From NCBI GenBank assembly GCA_021432605.1, contig MU271144.1:2538606-2602605 (forward strand): DNA of 64,000 nt, given 5' to 3'. Both the position numbers and the translations under genes were made by a program. Below the pieces are notes generated by a model. It had not been told where the DNA came from and made no database searches. It saw nothing but the letters and a program-made list of their open reading frames with translations. The stretch is from Coniochaeta sp. PMI_546 (lineage: Eukaryota > Ascomycota > Sordariomycetes > Coniochaetales > Coniochaetaceae). Of the stretch, positions 32,765 through 44,925 are shown one piece after another (position 1 is the stretch's first letter; each line of letters opens with the position of its first letter).

Positions 32765-34880
32765 CTTGGCGGCAACCGATGCTAAGAGACAGAGACCAAT
32801 GCAGCTCTTTGGGAAAAGACGACGAGGGGGAAATGACCAAAAAATAAAGAAGAAAGCAGGCCGTTATGAAGCATATGATATGCCATCAACAGGCCTTCTT
32901 GGGGATGAAAATGGTTACGAATACTGATCTCACGACGCACCCCTGGGTAACAGTGGTGCATTCAGTCACGCATGAAAAACCTAGCACAATGCGACCTACC
33001 ATCCGGATGCGACCCCTGGAACGCAGGGCTGGGTTCCAAGAGTTCGGAAGTTTTACAATAAGTCGGCAGTCATCACAGCTGGGACACGCACCGTTGGGCC
33101 CTAGTCCGCTCCTGTTGCTCCCCATCTTAGTTTGGTTGCATTGTATAAACAGCCAGGATCCGCAGGCGACAGCCGCACCAACCAGCCAACAGCCGCCTTT
33201 ACTCTCTCTATCCTTCACTTTTTTTGCGTTTTTGTTTTCTACTTCGTATTTCCCCAGGACTGGCCGAGGCAGGGTTCCAAGCATTGAAGGATTATAGTGG
33301 TCCGGAATAGTATGTCCTATCATGGTAACCGTTGCTGCAGATCTTTCACCCAAGACCAAATACACTCCCAGGTTCACAGCAAGGAGCTGAAGCGTTGGAG
33401 AGGGTACCATTTGTATTGCAATAGGGGTTTATGGCTCCTGGGACCTGAATGGTGCATACAAAGACATGAGGAGACTGAGATAAGGTACTCTTAGTTAGGC
33501 GCAGCTACTCCCTGTGAAGCAATTACCGCTTCCGTTGAGGTCGTCAAGGAAGAAAAGTGAATTCGAACAGTCAAGTCTCTGCGGCGTTCCACGGCTGTAC
33601 CTGAGCTGCAGCTTGGTGCCATACCCCAGGATGCGAACAGTCACAAGCCTGACACTCGCGACACTCGCGACACTCGCGACACTCGCGAACATGACATACT
33701 ATGGTATAATTGGCTAAAGCGAAGGTATCAGGGAGGAGTTGTTTTGCGGAGTATAATGTTAAGCATCCATGGCTTCAACAGTGCTGGCTTTTGCGTGACG
33801 CTGATATTTCCGTGCTTGACTCCTCCCTGTTCTTCAAACCACTGTAAGTGAAGAACCTGATCAATATGAATCCCATCCCGATTGAGGTAGGGCCGTGCCG
33901 ATCCTCGACCCCGGGCGGCCCACTTATGGGACGAGAAAACGCCTCCCGTTGTCTTTAGCGTCCCGGACCGGATCCCGTAGGGTCAAGATGCTTGCAAATA
34001 TCACGGATATCAGATATTCCCTAACGCGTGTACTCTCGACCCCCGACATCAAGTGTAGGTTCTTCTCCACCTTAGCTTGTCTGCCGAGAGTCTGGTACGT
34101 AAATATCACAAAGGGGAACATTGACAAAAAGGTGATACATCACAATTCCCCCAAAAGTCCACCCTGGTTGAGGATACTTTCAGCTGTGTTTGGTAGTATT
34201 TGTGTGGGCCAATACAGGGGAGAGCCACGTCCTCGAACTTACCGTGGTAACATACTCCAACGGGCGCACCCCGCCTCCTTTCCTGGCTTTGTATTTCGTG
34301 GAACTAGAAAATAAGAATACATATTTGGTTTCATAGCTCAAGTGAAGGTCAACTTCCTGCAGAATCATCCAGAGTCTGAGAAGAGAGGGTTAGAGAAGAG
34401 AGTATACACCATGACTCTCTACCACAGTAAAGCAAAGCCGTACGTCGAGACACTTCATCACGGCAATCCTCAACCCCCACAGCGTGGAGATAGATATTCG
34501 GCCCCCCCAATGAACTCACCTTGTAAGGAGCAGGATGCCCACCCACTAGCACCTACCAGGCAGGTAACCCTAGACCTAGTTAGCCCAGCTAGTTATTAGC
34601 CCAGCGAGGTTCTGTTTCACAGTCATGGCCGTCATCCATTGACTTTCGGCATGTGGGAGTAAAACAGCCGTTGAACTTGGCGATTGGCAGCGGCAGGACA
34701 AGGACCGGGATACCGGTACCGGACAGCCTGGGATGCGAGAGCCGTTGTCCTGCCCGAGTGCCCGAGTACTAATACACAAACACCTGCCTTTTAAGAGCCC
34801 TGACCGCTTCTTTCCCCTGGATTATCTGTATTTCCCACGTGGCTCTCTGTGTGATATTCTGGTAGCACAATACGTCCACC
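32765..34880. other. Long intergenic region
   Basis: 2.1 kb between divergently transcribed genes (PTH11-like and O-methyltransferase). Apart from a 9-bp tandem repeat at 33652-33687, I see no gene, RNA or element. Confidence 0.4.
33652..33687. repeat. Four tandem copies of a 9-bp unit
   Basis: ACACTCGCG occurs four times head to tail without mismatch. It is GC-rich, and CTCGCGA inside it is palindromic around TCGCGA. It lies in the middle of the long divergent intergenic region, about 890 bp upstream of the PTH11-like start and 1.2 kb upstream of the O-methyltransferase. Confidence 0.9.
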
Positions 34881-36463
34881 ATGTCCCAAACCGTTGATCT
34901 CACGCTCGCCACCCGGGCGAGCGATCCAGATGCTGTGCCAGGCCTGATTGAAGAAATCAATGCTCTACAGAGCAGTTCGAAAGAAGGCGACGAAGAGACT
35001 CGCCATAAGCTCGTGATCAAGACGCGGAGCCTGCTTCAATCTCTCCTGACACCCCGCGAGCAGATGCTGCAGCACACATGGGCTGATGTACGTGATAAAA
35101 CCCCTCGGTCATCGCCCATCCTGGTTGCCACGTGCTAAACCGGAACTCATTGGCTAGCCCGGACTTAACGCTGCTCTGATCACTGGTGTCGATGTTGGGC
35201 TTTGGAAGCTCATGGTCAAGAATGGCGTCGATACCCCTCAGAAGGTTGAAGACCTTGCCAAGCCCCTCGGCATGGACCCTGTGCTCCTCGGTCAGTGGCT
35301 TGATGAAGCATATGCCATAACCATTGTCTGAGGGTAATGAGCTTACATCATAAAATATAGGCCGTCTGTTGCGTCATGTCTGCGCCATGGGCCACCTCGA
35401 GGAGGTAGCGCAGGACGAGTATAAGCTCTCGAACTTCGCCAAATCACTCAGCCTCGATGTGATCGGTGATGGCTACGTTGCACTGTGAGTAGCCCGAGGT
35501 TGTGTTTTCTTGAGGTTGTTATGTTGGCTGACATCATATCCATTACCGTAGGCTTGGTGGAATCGGTCGTAGTCCAATCGAATTCTACAAGTTCCTCCGC
35601 GATACAAAGTGGCAGAATCCCACCGATGCTGCTCACACAGCAATGCATGCGTCGTACAACACCGACCTGCCAAATTGTTTCGAATATCTCCGGTCCATTG
35701 GCCTTGGCCCGCATACCAACCATCACAGTGAGTGCCCACAACCTTCCTGGAGACATCAGTGGTTTTAGCTGACCTTGCTCTTTTCTCAGTGGGTGGCTAT
35801 AGACAGGGCCGCTTGCCGTGGATGCACCCTACGCTTTATCCCGTCGAACAGACGTTGATCGCTGGTGCTGACACTTCCCCCGATGCGCCGCTTGTGGTGG
35901 ATGTCGCAGGAGGTCTCGGACACGACATCAACGAATTCAAGAAGTTTTATCCAAATCATCCCGGAGTGAGTATCTCAGCCTCTAACCAGGAATGGACATC
36001 CGGCTCGAAAATGCTAACCATGTTCTTCACAAAGAAACTAATTCTACAGGATCTTCCCGTCGTCATTCAAGACGTCAAGGATATCGATTCCGAAATCCAA
36101 TTGATGAGCCACGATTTCTTGACCGAGCAGCCCGTCAAGGGAGCAAGGGCTTATTTCATGCACTCGATCCTGCACGACTGGCCCGATGATATCTGCAAGA
36201 CGATTCTTTCTCGTCTCGCGGATGCGATGAAGCCCGGGTACAGCAAGCTTCTGATCTTCGAATGTGTGATTCCTCGGACCGGTGCTTATTGGGAGGCAAC
36301 GGCGGGAGACATCCTGATGATGACGCAGCTCTCGGCTTTGGAGCGCACCGAGGACCACTGGCGTCAGCTGATCGAGGGAAGTGGACTGAACCTCAAGATC
36401 GTCAAGTTCTGGACGAGTGGACAGTCTGATGTCGAGAATGTGATTGAGTGTGAGCTGGCGTAA
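34881..36463 (+). CDS. O-methyltransferase (COMT-like, SAM-dependent)
   Basis: Six exons: 34881-35087, 35158-35290, 35361-35484, 35552-35727, 35790-35965 and 36035-36463; phases agree, 414 residues. The N-terminal half is the winged-helix dimerisation domain. The C-terminal half is the SAM domain: VVDVAGGLGHD (motif I), LILQDLPVVIQD, and the catalytic block HSILHDWPDD with the His base. The last block GDILMMTQLSALERTEDHWRQLIE is also typical. This family methylates hydroxyl groups of aromatic natural products (for example sterigmatocystin 8-O-methyltransferase). No polyketide or NRPS backbone gene lies in the window, so it may act alone or with genes elsewhere. Confidence 0.9.
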
Positions 36464-36753
36464 AGTGAGTCTGGCAAGCACGAAGTCAACGTAGTGAATA
36501 GATCATGCTCTGAAGCGAAACTTCCTTCTTCTGCACATGTGCATAGCCGCGGTAAAACAGCAACTCGCAATCTTGTCTCATGCTTGAAGTGACTATTACC
36601 AGGCGCGGTGTGATCAAGTGTGGAGTGCTGCCCGCCGTCCAGGCTGATCATACCACTCCACCGTCTTTTCATCATGCCTGATCTCATTAGACCGCGTAGG
36701 ACTTGGGTATATTTGGAAACGAATACAACATCTTTTACAGTAAACATCCCGCT

Positions 36754-38540
36754 TTACTCCGGTACCTTGAACGCCCAAATCGGCACCGCCACACCAAGTG
36801 TACACATGCTAGACAACACAAGCCCAATCCTCTTCCCGACGCCCCACATGGCCCATTTGAACGTCAGCGTGTCCGACCACTGGAAGCCATAGTCGACCTT
36901 ATCGTACCCGTCGTACTGCACCTTGCAGCCCCTCAGCAACGTCTGGAACCCCTCCATGTTGGCCGCCTTGACAAAAGCTGCGGTCTCGGTACAGTTCGGC
37001 CCGCAGCAGCAGGGCAACATCCCGAACCTGCCGGCCGAGGTGTCGCCGTAGGCCGTCGTCCAGTTTTGCGTACCGATGTCGCAAACCGGTAGGGTGAATG
37101 TGCCCGTCCAGCCGGGTCCCTCGTGAAAAGGGCTTGAGCCGTTGGATGCCATGGCGTTGCTTAGCTGGTCCCAGGCGTCGTGCTCGGTGAAGTTGAAGCC
37201 TGCGGCGCGGTAGGCTTTTGCTGAGGCTTTCGAGATGTCCTGTCCATCTCGTTAGTGGCCATAATAGGAAGGATGAGGGTGGAAACAAATGCTAACGCTG
37301 CCGTTGATCCCGTATGTCTCGTTCATCAAAACGTCTAGACCGTAGGGCTGGTCGAGGTACCCCGACAACGTGCCACTTTCGGTATACCTGCAGCCTGACT
37401 GTTATTATCTTTTGGACTTGGATATGGGCTCAACCAGAACGTACATATAAGTGCAGTACACTCCCCCGTCTTCAGGAGAGTACCACATTGTCTCGTTGAC
37501 ACAGCCTGTACTATGCGGGTCGTTCGTCTTCTGGAACACGGTGAAGATCTTGGAGTGGTTCCACTGAGAGTTCACCGTCGAGGCCACCATGTGTTTGAAG
37601 TAGAAGTCCTCGAAGACTGTCGCACTCGGAATGCTAGTGACATCAACCCAGCCACCATGAGACACGTAGTCTAGGATGTTGTGGTGCATGTCGTCCTCGT
37701 AGCCCCAGAATGTCGTGTTTGCCCATGTGACGATGGCGTTTTGTGCTTTCTTCGAGACGTCGCCGGCGAATGTTTGCAGCGCCGCGATGGTTAAGGGGGT
37801 TGTGTCGGCACTTTCCTGCAAGGTTAGTACACGACAGACTCTCGAGGATGTGAAATGCGACCTACGGTACGGGCATGAACGTGTTGGCTACACCGAGGCC
37901 GCCCTGTGCAAAGCTCTCCATCGCAACTATCGCTGGTTCGAGTGGGGGAAAGGCCATGCCGAAGAGAGGGAGTATGGCGACGGCAAATTGTATCCATTTC
38001 ATGACGTCTTGTGGATTGACTAGATCGTATGTAGGGAAGAATTCTTGCGACATGTTGCTAATCTTGGATATGTACTGAAGTTGGCCGTTCGTGATGCCAG
38101 TCTGACGGTGTCAATATCGAGTTCTTCGCCATAGGCGAGGCGTACGCGGCTAGCATGTTGTACTTACATACATGTCGTTGAACGTGGTGTCTAGATTCGC
38201 AATCGACATAAGTGACAGATAGGACCATGCTGGATCGCCGTTGTCGACATATGCTTTGCAGCCCATAAGCTACTTCCTATGTCTCTGGGGGACATAAGCA
38301 CCTACCGTCGCATCCGATCTGTGTCCCACAGCTACCCTGAAGACCAATACCACACATAAAACCCGTCGGCCCTGACCCGAAAGACTTCGCTAGCGTATTC
38401 GTAAACGGTCTTTGCGGGTTTGCCTGCCACGTTTGGTAGTAGTTCCGGAGCTGGTTATCAGTATCGGCGGCCGTGTAAGCCGAGATAGTTGGCTGCCACG
38501 CCGGGTCGGAGCCGCAAGCTGCACCTCGCAATGAAAGCAT
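36754..38540 (-). CDS. Unknown Cys-containing extracellular or membrane protein (DUF7872-like pattern)
   Basis: Six exons: 38540-38306, 38253-38168, 38101-37871, 37815-37445, 37387-37297 and 37239-36754; phases agree, 499 residues. The N-terminal part has FMCGIGLQGSCGTQIGCD and then NGDPAWSYLSLMSIANLDTTFNDM. The CGIG-x3-C-x3-GC ... W-x-L ... N pattern loosely recalls fungal DUF7872 proteins, a tentative link. A hydrophobic segment (MKWIQFAVAILPLFGMAF) lies in the middle. The C-terminal region has many NxT/NxS sites and PCCCGPNC, then a closing hydrophobic helix (RIGLVLSSMCTLGVAVPIWAF). Glycosylation sites suggest passage through the secretory route. No signal peptide is seen at the chosen Met, so a short 5' exon was probably missed. 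Function is unknown. Confidence 0.6.
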
Positions 38541-40278
38541 GACGCTGAAGTTGATTTAGTCATTCTCTTCAATTTCACAGGACCAGGAATGGCGATCCTG
38601 AAGGCCATCAGGCTCCTGATATATCAGTACGTGACCCCCTTGTGTCCAAGCTGGTTCAGAACCGCCTTGCCGTTCACGCCACCACCACCATCAGTCGGGT
38701 GCAGCCGCATGCAGGGCCTGGCTTTTGGCACTTTCGAAGCGCTAAAGATCGCAACACAGCAGTTTGAATGACCAGGGGTCGTTTTGATAGTTTCAGCCAT
38801 CGCTGCCGTGGCGTTAATAGTGCTGCGATTGTGTATTCAGCTAGAAGCCCAAACTGGCTTGGCGCATGCAATGCAATTTGCACGGCCACTCTCAAGTCCT
38901 GGCCCGTTATGCGGCTCGCTCAAGGCATATCTTTGTCTTGAGGCAGTGTAGCACTACGTGTAATTTCAAAGGGTCCTCATATCACCTGGTTGCAAAACTC
39001 CCCCTTTTCGCGACGAGGCTCTGGGCTTGGCTTCCAGCCAAGGGAAAAATTTGTCTGCTCTGAACAATTTTCCTAATCTCAGTGAATACCTAAGTGTTTT
39101 CCTTGAAGCAACGCATATTAAGTTTCATGTTGGGGCACTGGGTGTCTTAACAAAAAGTGGTAAAGACAGCAGCAAAGCAGCATTATTGTCCTATCTTCGT
39201 GACATAATTACCTATAGCAAAGCACCGTGACATTGATAGAGGTACGAAATGGGCCCGTTTCAGGAACTTATATCAGTGACCATACATATGCAAATCCACG
39301 TTCTCGATCTCAGTATGATTTTCCTCCTCATTCAGACATTATTTCGTTGTAGCCAGGATGAGTTTACCATAGGAACTGGATCATTCGAGAGAACTCATGA
39401 CAAGGCTCTCAGTCGCTCCAGCTGCTGTTCAAAGTGGAAGCCGAGCAGCCGTTCTTACCAAGGCCATGAGTATACGTACCTCCAAAATAAGTTGTATTGC
39501 CTGATACTCCCCTGAATTATATGCCGGGAAGTAAACGTTGCATGAGTTGTGACTTTGACTTGTGGTTGCTCCATACCAAATATGACTGGTAAGACGCGAG
39601 GATTGATCGAATGGGGAGAACACTAGAACAGGAAGCCCCCAAGGAATGTCCCATTCGACGGAACGGGAGTATCCATAACGAGCCATACATGACTTCCCCG
39701 CATCAGGGTAATCTTGGGTCATGGGCGTTGGAGATGTTTATACTCTTCAGAAAGTTATAGAACCTGGTTTAGCCTGCAGAAGACTCGCATAGGGGTCCGC
39801 AACCGGCTCCAAGGGCCACGTAACGACACCTTTATCCGCCCTATGGGGATGATTGTCGGCACCCTTCCCGAGGCTCACCTATAGTCGAGCCGATATTGAC
39901 CCCTTTGACTTTGTTGCGCAGCTAGACAGCAAAAAGTCGTCATCTGGTGTAAGCTCGTACTAATGGGGAATGTCATAGTGTATATTGACTCTCATGTATT
40001 GAGTATTGAGCAATCATGGGCACCTGCGTCATCATTGGTTGACATAAATGCTGTTCATTTGTTCCGCCAGAGCGGAAATATGTTTATGAGCAGATGGATG
40101 GTCCCCTCAAGGATGGCGCATTCGATCGCACCGTCATGCCAAGCGAAGAAATCCTTAAAGAGCCCATTAGAACAGCACTGAGACTCCAGATGGCTTCGCC
40201 CGGCGACTGCAGACGCTCCATCCATACCAGAATCTACCTCAATATTCCAGAAGCTGGTCTACAGGGTGATTGACCACG
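38541..40278. other. Long intergenic region
   Basis: 1.7 kb with no convincing gene. A minus-strand frame at 39479-39722 starting MTQDYPDAGKSCMARYGYSRS and reaching a GTACGT donor-like site could be an exon of a small unknown gene; support is weak (about 0.2). Confidence 0.35.
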
Positions 40279-41664
40279 ATGCTGCGTAACTTACTGAGGT
40301 TGGCAGCGTGGACCGTAGGTCTCTCTGCGCTGGCATTGGGTGCCGAAGCCGCAACGCCCCAAGCCTGTCGTTGGTACGTAACGGCCAGAGCAGGAGACAC
40401 CTGTAACTCCATCGCCGCGGAATGGGGAATCACGTATGCGCAGTTCATACGGAACAACCCAACCATCACATCGTGCTATCTCACGGCGGGCACGAGATAC
40501 TGCGTCGACGACCGGGACGCTCTCCTCCCAACCACTTCAACAGTGCCCAGACCAACCACTAGTACACTGGTACCACCGATCAGTCCATCCGGCACAAGGA
40601 GCTCGACAGCTGCAACACCCACTCCATCTGTTTCCGGCTTCACCCGAGATGGTCGCTGCGGGCCGCAGGGTGGCAGTCAAACGTGTGTAGGCTCGGAATA
40701 TGGAGATTGCTGCTCGGCAGAAGGTTGGTGCGGAGCCACGAATGAACACTGCGGAGTCGGCTGCGTCCTCGGATACGGTCTGTGTGGCATAGGGCCAGTT
40801 TCGTCCGGAACCTCGAACACGACCACTGGTAGTATCACAGCGACAGGCGGGACAACGCAGACGTCTGCGCCGATTCCGACTGCCCAAACAACGATCACCA
40901 TCACAGCTGTCTCGTCTACCGTGCTCACATTCTTCTCGCTTGTTCCCCAGACCCAGACGACGAATGTCACGCTTACCGAGACAAGCCTCGCGACCTCAAC
41001 TGCCGTGATCACCAGAACACAGGTAGAAACCACTACGTCAACAGCTGTTTTCACCAGGACTCAGGTAGAAACGACGACCCTGACAGTGGCCCAGACGAGT
41101 GGATGTGCCGTGACCGTGACCGTGACGGCGACAGCTGCTGGAGTGTCGTCGACGGGAAGCAGTACTGATTCCTCGGCGACGGCGACGAATCCCATTTCTA
41201 CGACAGTCGCTTCCACGGAATCGTCCTCCAGCAGCACACCGACGAGCAGCTTCGCCAGTTCGGCTCCTTCACCGACTCAACCAGGAACAACGAGCAGCTG
41301 TAAGCGAGCCTCCGGAGACGGCACCAGTGCGCCTTGCCCCAACTGATACCCGTACTTACAGGCAAGCAGTGGTACCGAGTGAAAGAAGGAGACATATGTA
41401 ATGGGATAGTCCGCCTGTTTGGAAGCTTCAGCCTTGAGGACTTGTGAGTGTACCCGAGCTGATATCATGTCATGAGAAGAGGTATTGATAATCGTCACAG
41501 CTATGCGTGGAACCCAAGTGTAGGAGTAAGTAAAGCTCCCCTGTTTCCCTTCCGGGATGTTATACTGACGACGCTTGCCCCAATAGCGAGATTGTCGCCA
41601 GTTATGGTTGGGTTATTATGTTTGCGTGGGAGTGCGGCAGGAGGGCGGTGGAAGTTCCAAATGA
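40279..41664 (+). CDS. Secreted LysM - hevein - LysM chitin-binding protein
   Basis: Four exons: 40279-41299, 41362-41443, 41501-41525 and 41587-41664; phases agree, 401 residues. A signal peptide is present (LRLAAWTVGLSALALGAEA). LysM 1 is at about residues 30-78 (YVTARAGDTCNSIAAEWGI). A type 1 chitin-binding (hevein) domain with eight Cys lies at about 118-165 (DGRCGPQGGSQTC, DCCSAEGWCG). A long Thr/Ser stalk follows. LysM 2 comes only from the small last exons: QWYRVKEGDICNGIV, then EDFYAWNPSVG and CRQLWLGYYVCVGV. Without splicing the frame would stop early at 41346 and lose LysM 2. LysM and hevein modules bind chitin or its oligomers, acting in wall binding or masking chitin from host receptors. 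Effector role is inference. Confidence 0.88.
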
Positions 41665-42334
41665 ACTATTTTCCGGTCATCTAGCCCTTGTCTCATCTTC
41701 AAAGACCCATCTCAGGGCAGGCCACCGGTATTGTCAGAATGCCATTATGTTGCAGGCAGCCTGAGACCTCCATCCGCCTAGTTTGCAAGAGACAAGAGGT
41801 TCAATTGGCAAGGCGTAGGGCGAGGTCGAGCTTTGTTGATGACAATGCCGCTTCCACTTAGAAGTCAGAAACAGTAGACCATGCTGTTAGCCCAGTACTA
41901 CAGTAATGCCTGCTAGGTGGATTCTAAACTTGATGTCGAGTCGAGATCGAGGTAGCTGTACGTAGAGAAGTGGGGGAAGCGATGGCTCCGTGACGGGCGA
42001 TGAGCATGAGCTTACCCCACAAATTCAGCCACAAGACTCTTATCTTATCGGTTGAGCCACTCTTGGTGGCATTGCCTTACGTCTCCAAACTTCAATGCCC
42101 GCGTCTACTGACTACACGAAGTCGACATCGCCCTTTGACACCTCTCCAACCCCTCAGATGCCCCGAACTGCCGTCTATTCGAACTACACCGTTCTTTTTG
42201 GTCGTAGGATGAGCTGATCATCGTTCAACTCGGACTTTCGACTTCAAACATCGGGAACTTCCGAAGCCTTCACGGACGCTGCGTTGCCGCGGCCATTCCC
42301 CAGCATAGCTGTTTGGCATCCCCTACGTCTCGGA
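41665..42334. other. Intergenic / promoter of cyclin gene
   Basis: No separate gene was recognised. Confidence 0.35.
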
Positions 42335-43776
42335 ATGGCACCTCATTCGAGCAGAGCAATGACTACGGCGGATGCACCGCCGACGCCAGTCGAACCGACG
42401 ATTCCGAAAGGCCCAAATGCCGGCACCATCTCCATCGCCAACCAGTACACATTCGAGCAGAATGTGCGACAGATGCTCCGAGATAATGGCTGTGACCCTG
42501 CAAGAGAAGACAGCTACAGGATACAGGGTGTTCAGCTCATTGATAATGTCCGTGAGGCTCTTCAGCTGTGAGTCCCCCTTAGGCTCTTTCACCCGTCGCG
42601 AAGTCTTGCTGATCCGTACATCGACCGCAGTCCTGTCAAGACCTTCGTAACCGCTTCGACATACTACCACAAGTTTCGAATGTGCCACCGTGATGCAGAA
42701 TACAACTACCAGGATGCGGCATTAGCATCGCTGTTCGTCGCCTGCAAGGTCGAGGATACCATCAAGAAATCGCGGGAGATCTTGTGCGCCGCTCACAACA
42801 TCAAATATCCCGACCATCCGCTTGCGCAGGACGACAAGGTACGAGATTTCGCTTTGTGGGGTTCAAAAACAAACGGAAGTTAAAGTGAACTAACAATGCA
42901 CGTTTCCAGAGCTTTAGTCGACCGTCAGAACTTATTGTTGGACTCGAACGTCTTATCCTCGAAACTATCGGCTTCGACTTCAGAGTCCGCTATCCTCAAA
43001 AAGTGCTAATAAAGACCATCCGGAAGCTTCTTCCTCCCGAAGACGCGAAAGAGTTCCTGGCAGTTGCGTACGATATGAGCATCGATATCTACAAGTCCTT
43101 CGCCCCGATCAAGCAGACAACGTTTAGTACGGTCATGGCTATTGTTGAGCTCACCGCTCTTCTAACGAGGCTTCACTTGGACAAGATCAGGTCACTCGAT
43201 CTCCGTCAATGGCATACCAATCGTGGCTGTGTGGTGGAGACCATGCTGGACCTTCTCGATGTTTACGCTCACTTTCAGAAGTCGACCAAGATTGGCCTGC
43301 GATTTCCCCAAGACAAGTTCATAAATGTCAAGATTGGCCTTAACAAGGAACTTGACTCTAGTAATATGTTATCTCGCTACGAGACGTTTTGCCAGCAGTG
43401 CCAGGCCGAGATAAAAGACATTCACCCCATCACTCCTGGCTCCGCGACATCGCCAGCTACCACGAGCTCGTACCCCGGCACCACCAACATAAAGCGGACG
43501 ACCAAGAGCACCGATGCCACGATGCGGTTCGTGTTCAACGAGGATGAAGCTCGGCGCGAGCAGGAGACCGTCAGAGATTTCTTCCGGGAAGAGTACGAGG
43601 AGTACGAGATCGAGGTGGAAGAAAAGATTCCCGATAGCGAGCATAACCACCCGCGTCCGGGCCAGTCCCGGCACCACAATAATCACGAACATGGCTGGGC
43701 GCCCTATCACAGGAACAGACACGGACACCCCAACGACCGGTATAAGGGTCGCAAGGGCCACGGCGGCTACCGCTGA
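42335..43776 (+). CDS. ctk2: CTD kinase I beta subunit-like cyclin
   Basis: Three exons: 42335-42567, 42631-42838 and 42910-43776; phases agree, 435 residues. The cyclin box occupies about residues 30-250: FEQNVRQMLRDNGCDPAREDSYRIQGVQLI, then TFVTASTYYHKFRMCHRDAEYNYQDAALASLFVACKVEDT, and LERLILETIGFDFRVRYP. These match cyclin K / CTK2 of the CTDK-I complex, which phosphorylates the RNA polymerase II C-terminal domain. The end is acidic then His/Gly/Arg-rich (HHNNHEHG, RKGHGGYR). An alternative Met at 42359 is possible. Expected in the nucleus with CTK1 and CTK3. A housekeeping gene. Confidence 0.85.
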
Positions 43777-44408
43777 ACGAAGACATATCGGGTGGGATGG
43801 CGTTAGTGCTGGTTGGGTTTCACAGGTGGAACAAAGGCGTCATATCGGTGTTGATATTTGCGATACCCCACGAACTATGTCTTTTTACTTTATGCTGATA
43901 AGTCCGCCGATGTGTGCTCGATGAACCTGTCTCACTCCATTTGGCCGCCGAAGCTTTCCTGAAGTCAGGGGAAATTGGCCCCAGTTGTGGCAATCCTTTC
44001 AGCCAGTACGCTCCTGCGAAGAAGGAATCTAGAACTCGTTCCTCTTGACGATCCTCGCGGTTCATACCGATGTCGCTTAGACTATCCCCGCTGGCATCCT
44101 TATTGCTCGTTGACAGCACGGACGGGGACTACGGTACCTTGCTTACCTACGCGAAACACCATCCCTGAAGCTACACCTGCTGCAATTGCTCCATCTTGAG
44201 CTATACGAGACATCTAGAAAGGCTTCCTAGAATGCGGTAGCACACCTAAGTCTACTGACTCTGCCACGCCTCCAAAGGATGGTGCCAGATACCTTTTTTC
44301 ACATGCCACATCGTTACCATCGCCTAACGCTTCATCAAATCACTCAGAATGTCTCCCTTCAGGGCCCTGGCTTCTTGGCATCTAATCTGAGAATTTCACG
44401 CATACTTG
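43777..44408. other. Intergenic
   Basis: 3' flanks of two convergent genes; nothing recognised. Confidence 0.35.
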
Positions 44409-44925
44409 TCACGGTTTTGCCAACTGGTAAACGTCCAGCCCAACGCCCTGCGAGACACTGTAACCAAGAGCATATCCACAGGCATAATTGAGCCACGAGT
44501 ACTTCGAGTCCCCCGTCTCGAAGGTATGGTGGACGTTCTGGCCGAGCCCCTTTGCGGTGACCATGATGTTCGCCCCGTCGTCTGTTTGCAGGAAGTATAC
44601 CGTGTCTTCCCGGTATGTCGAGTTGTTGTCGGTGAGACCCCAGTCCATCCCCATCACCACCTTTCCTATATGTAGAGAATGTTAGCTCTTGGTGCTTGCT
44701 GGTCATTGGATGCTATGATAGCGTCTGACCTTTGAGCTTTGGTCCATCGAACGAACCTCCGGTCATCTTATATACTGTTCTGTTGCCTAGCGGCGACATG
44801 CCGACCCGCAGTGGTGTTGGCATGGTGAGATTCACAGAGTAGAGGTAGGTCACGGTTGGCACGATCGGTGTATGTGAAAGGCAAGGAGCTGCTATGGATA
44901 GCAACAGGAGGGAGAAGGCGACCAT
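44409..44925 (-). CDS. Secreted DUF3237 protein
   Basis: Two exons, 44925-44730 and 44665-44409, phase 1 join across a 64-bp intron, 150 residues. A signal peptide is present (MVAFSLLLLSIAAPCLSHT). The body is a DUF3237 beta-barrel: TPLRVGMSPLGNRTVYKMTGGSFDGPKLKG at the start, VMGMDWGLTDNNSTYREDTVYFLQTDDGANI in the middle, and FETGDSKYSWLNYACGYALGY near the end. These blocks are diagnostic of the family, common in bacteria and fungi, mostly without known activity. Secretion is predicted from the leader. Confidence 0.85.

Noticed and set aside
28691-36463. Secondary-metabolite gene cluster
   Set aside because: Methyltransferases and a receptor-like gene are present, but no polyketide synthase, NRPS, terpene synthase or other backbone enzyme is in the window.
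39479-39722. Possible small exon (MTQDYPDAGKSCMARYGYSRS...)
   Set aside because: No signal peptide, no family, and no convincing partner exons; left as a note only.
41300-41346. C-terminal end KRASGDG...PCPN of the LysM open frame
   Set aside because: This lies inside a well-formed GTAAGC...TTACAG intron; splicing adds a full LysM domain instead.
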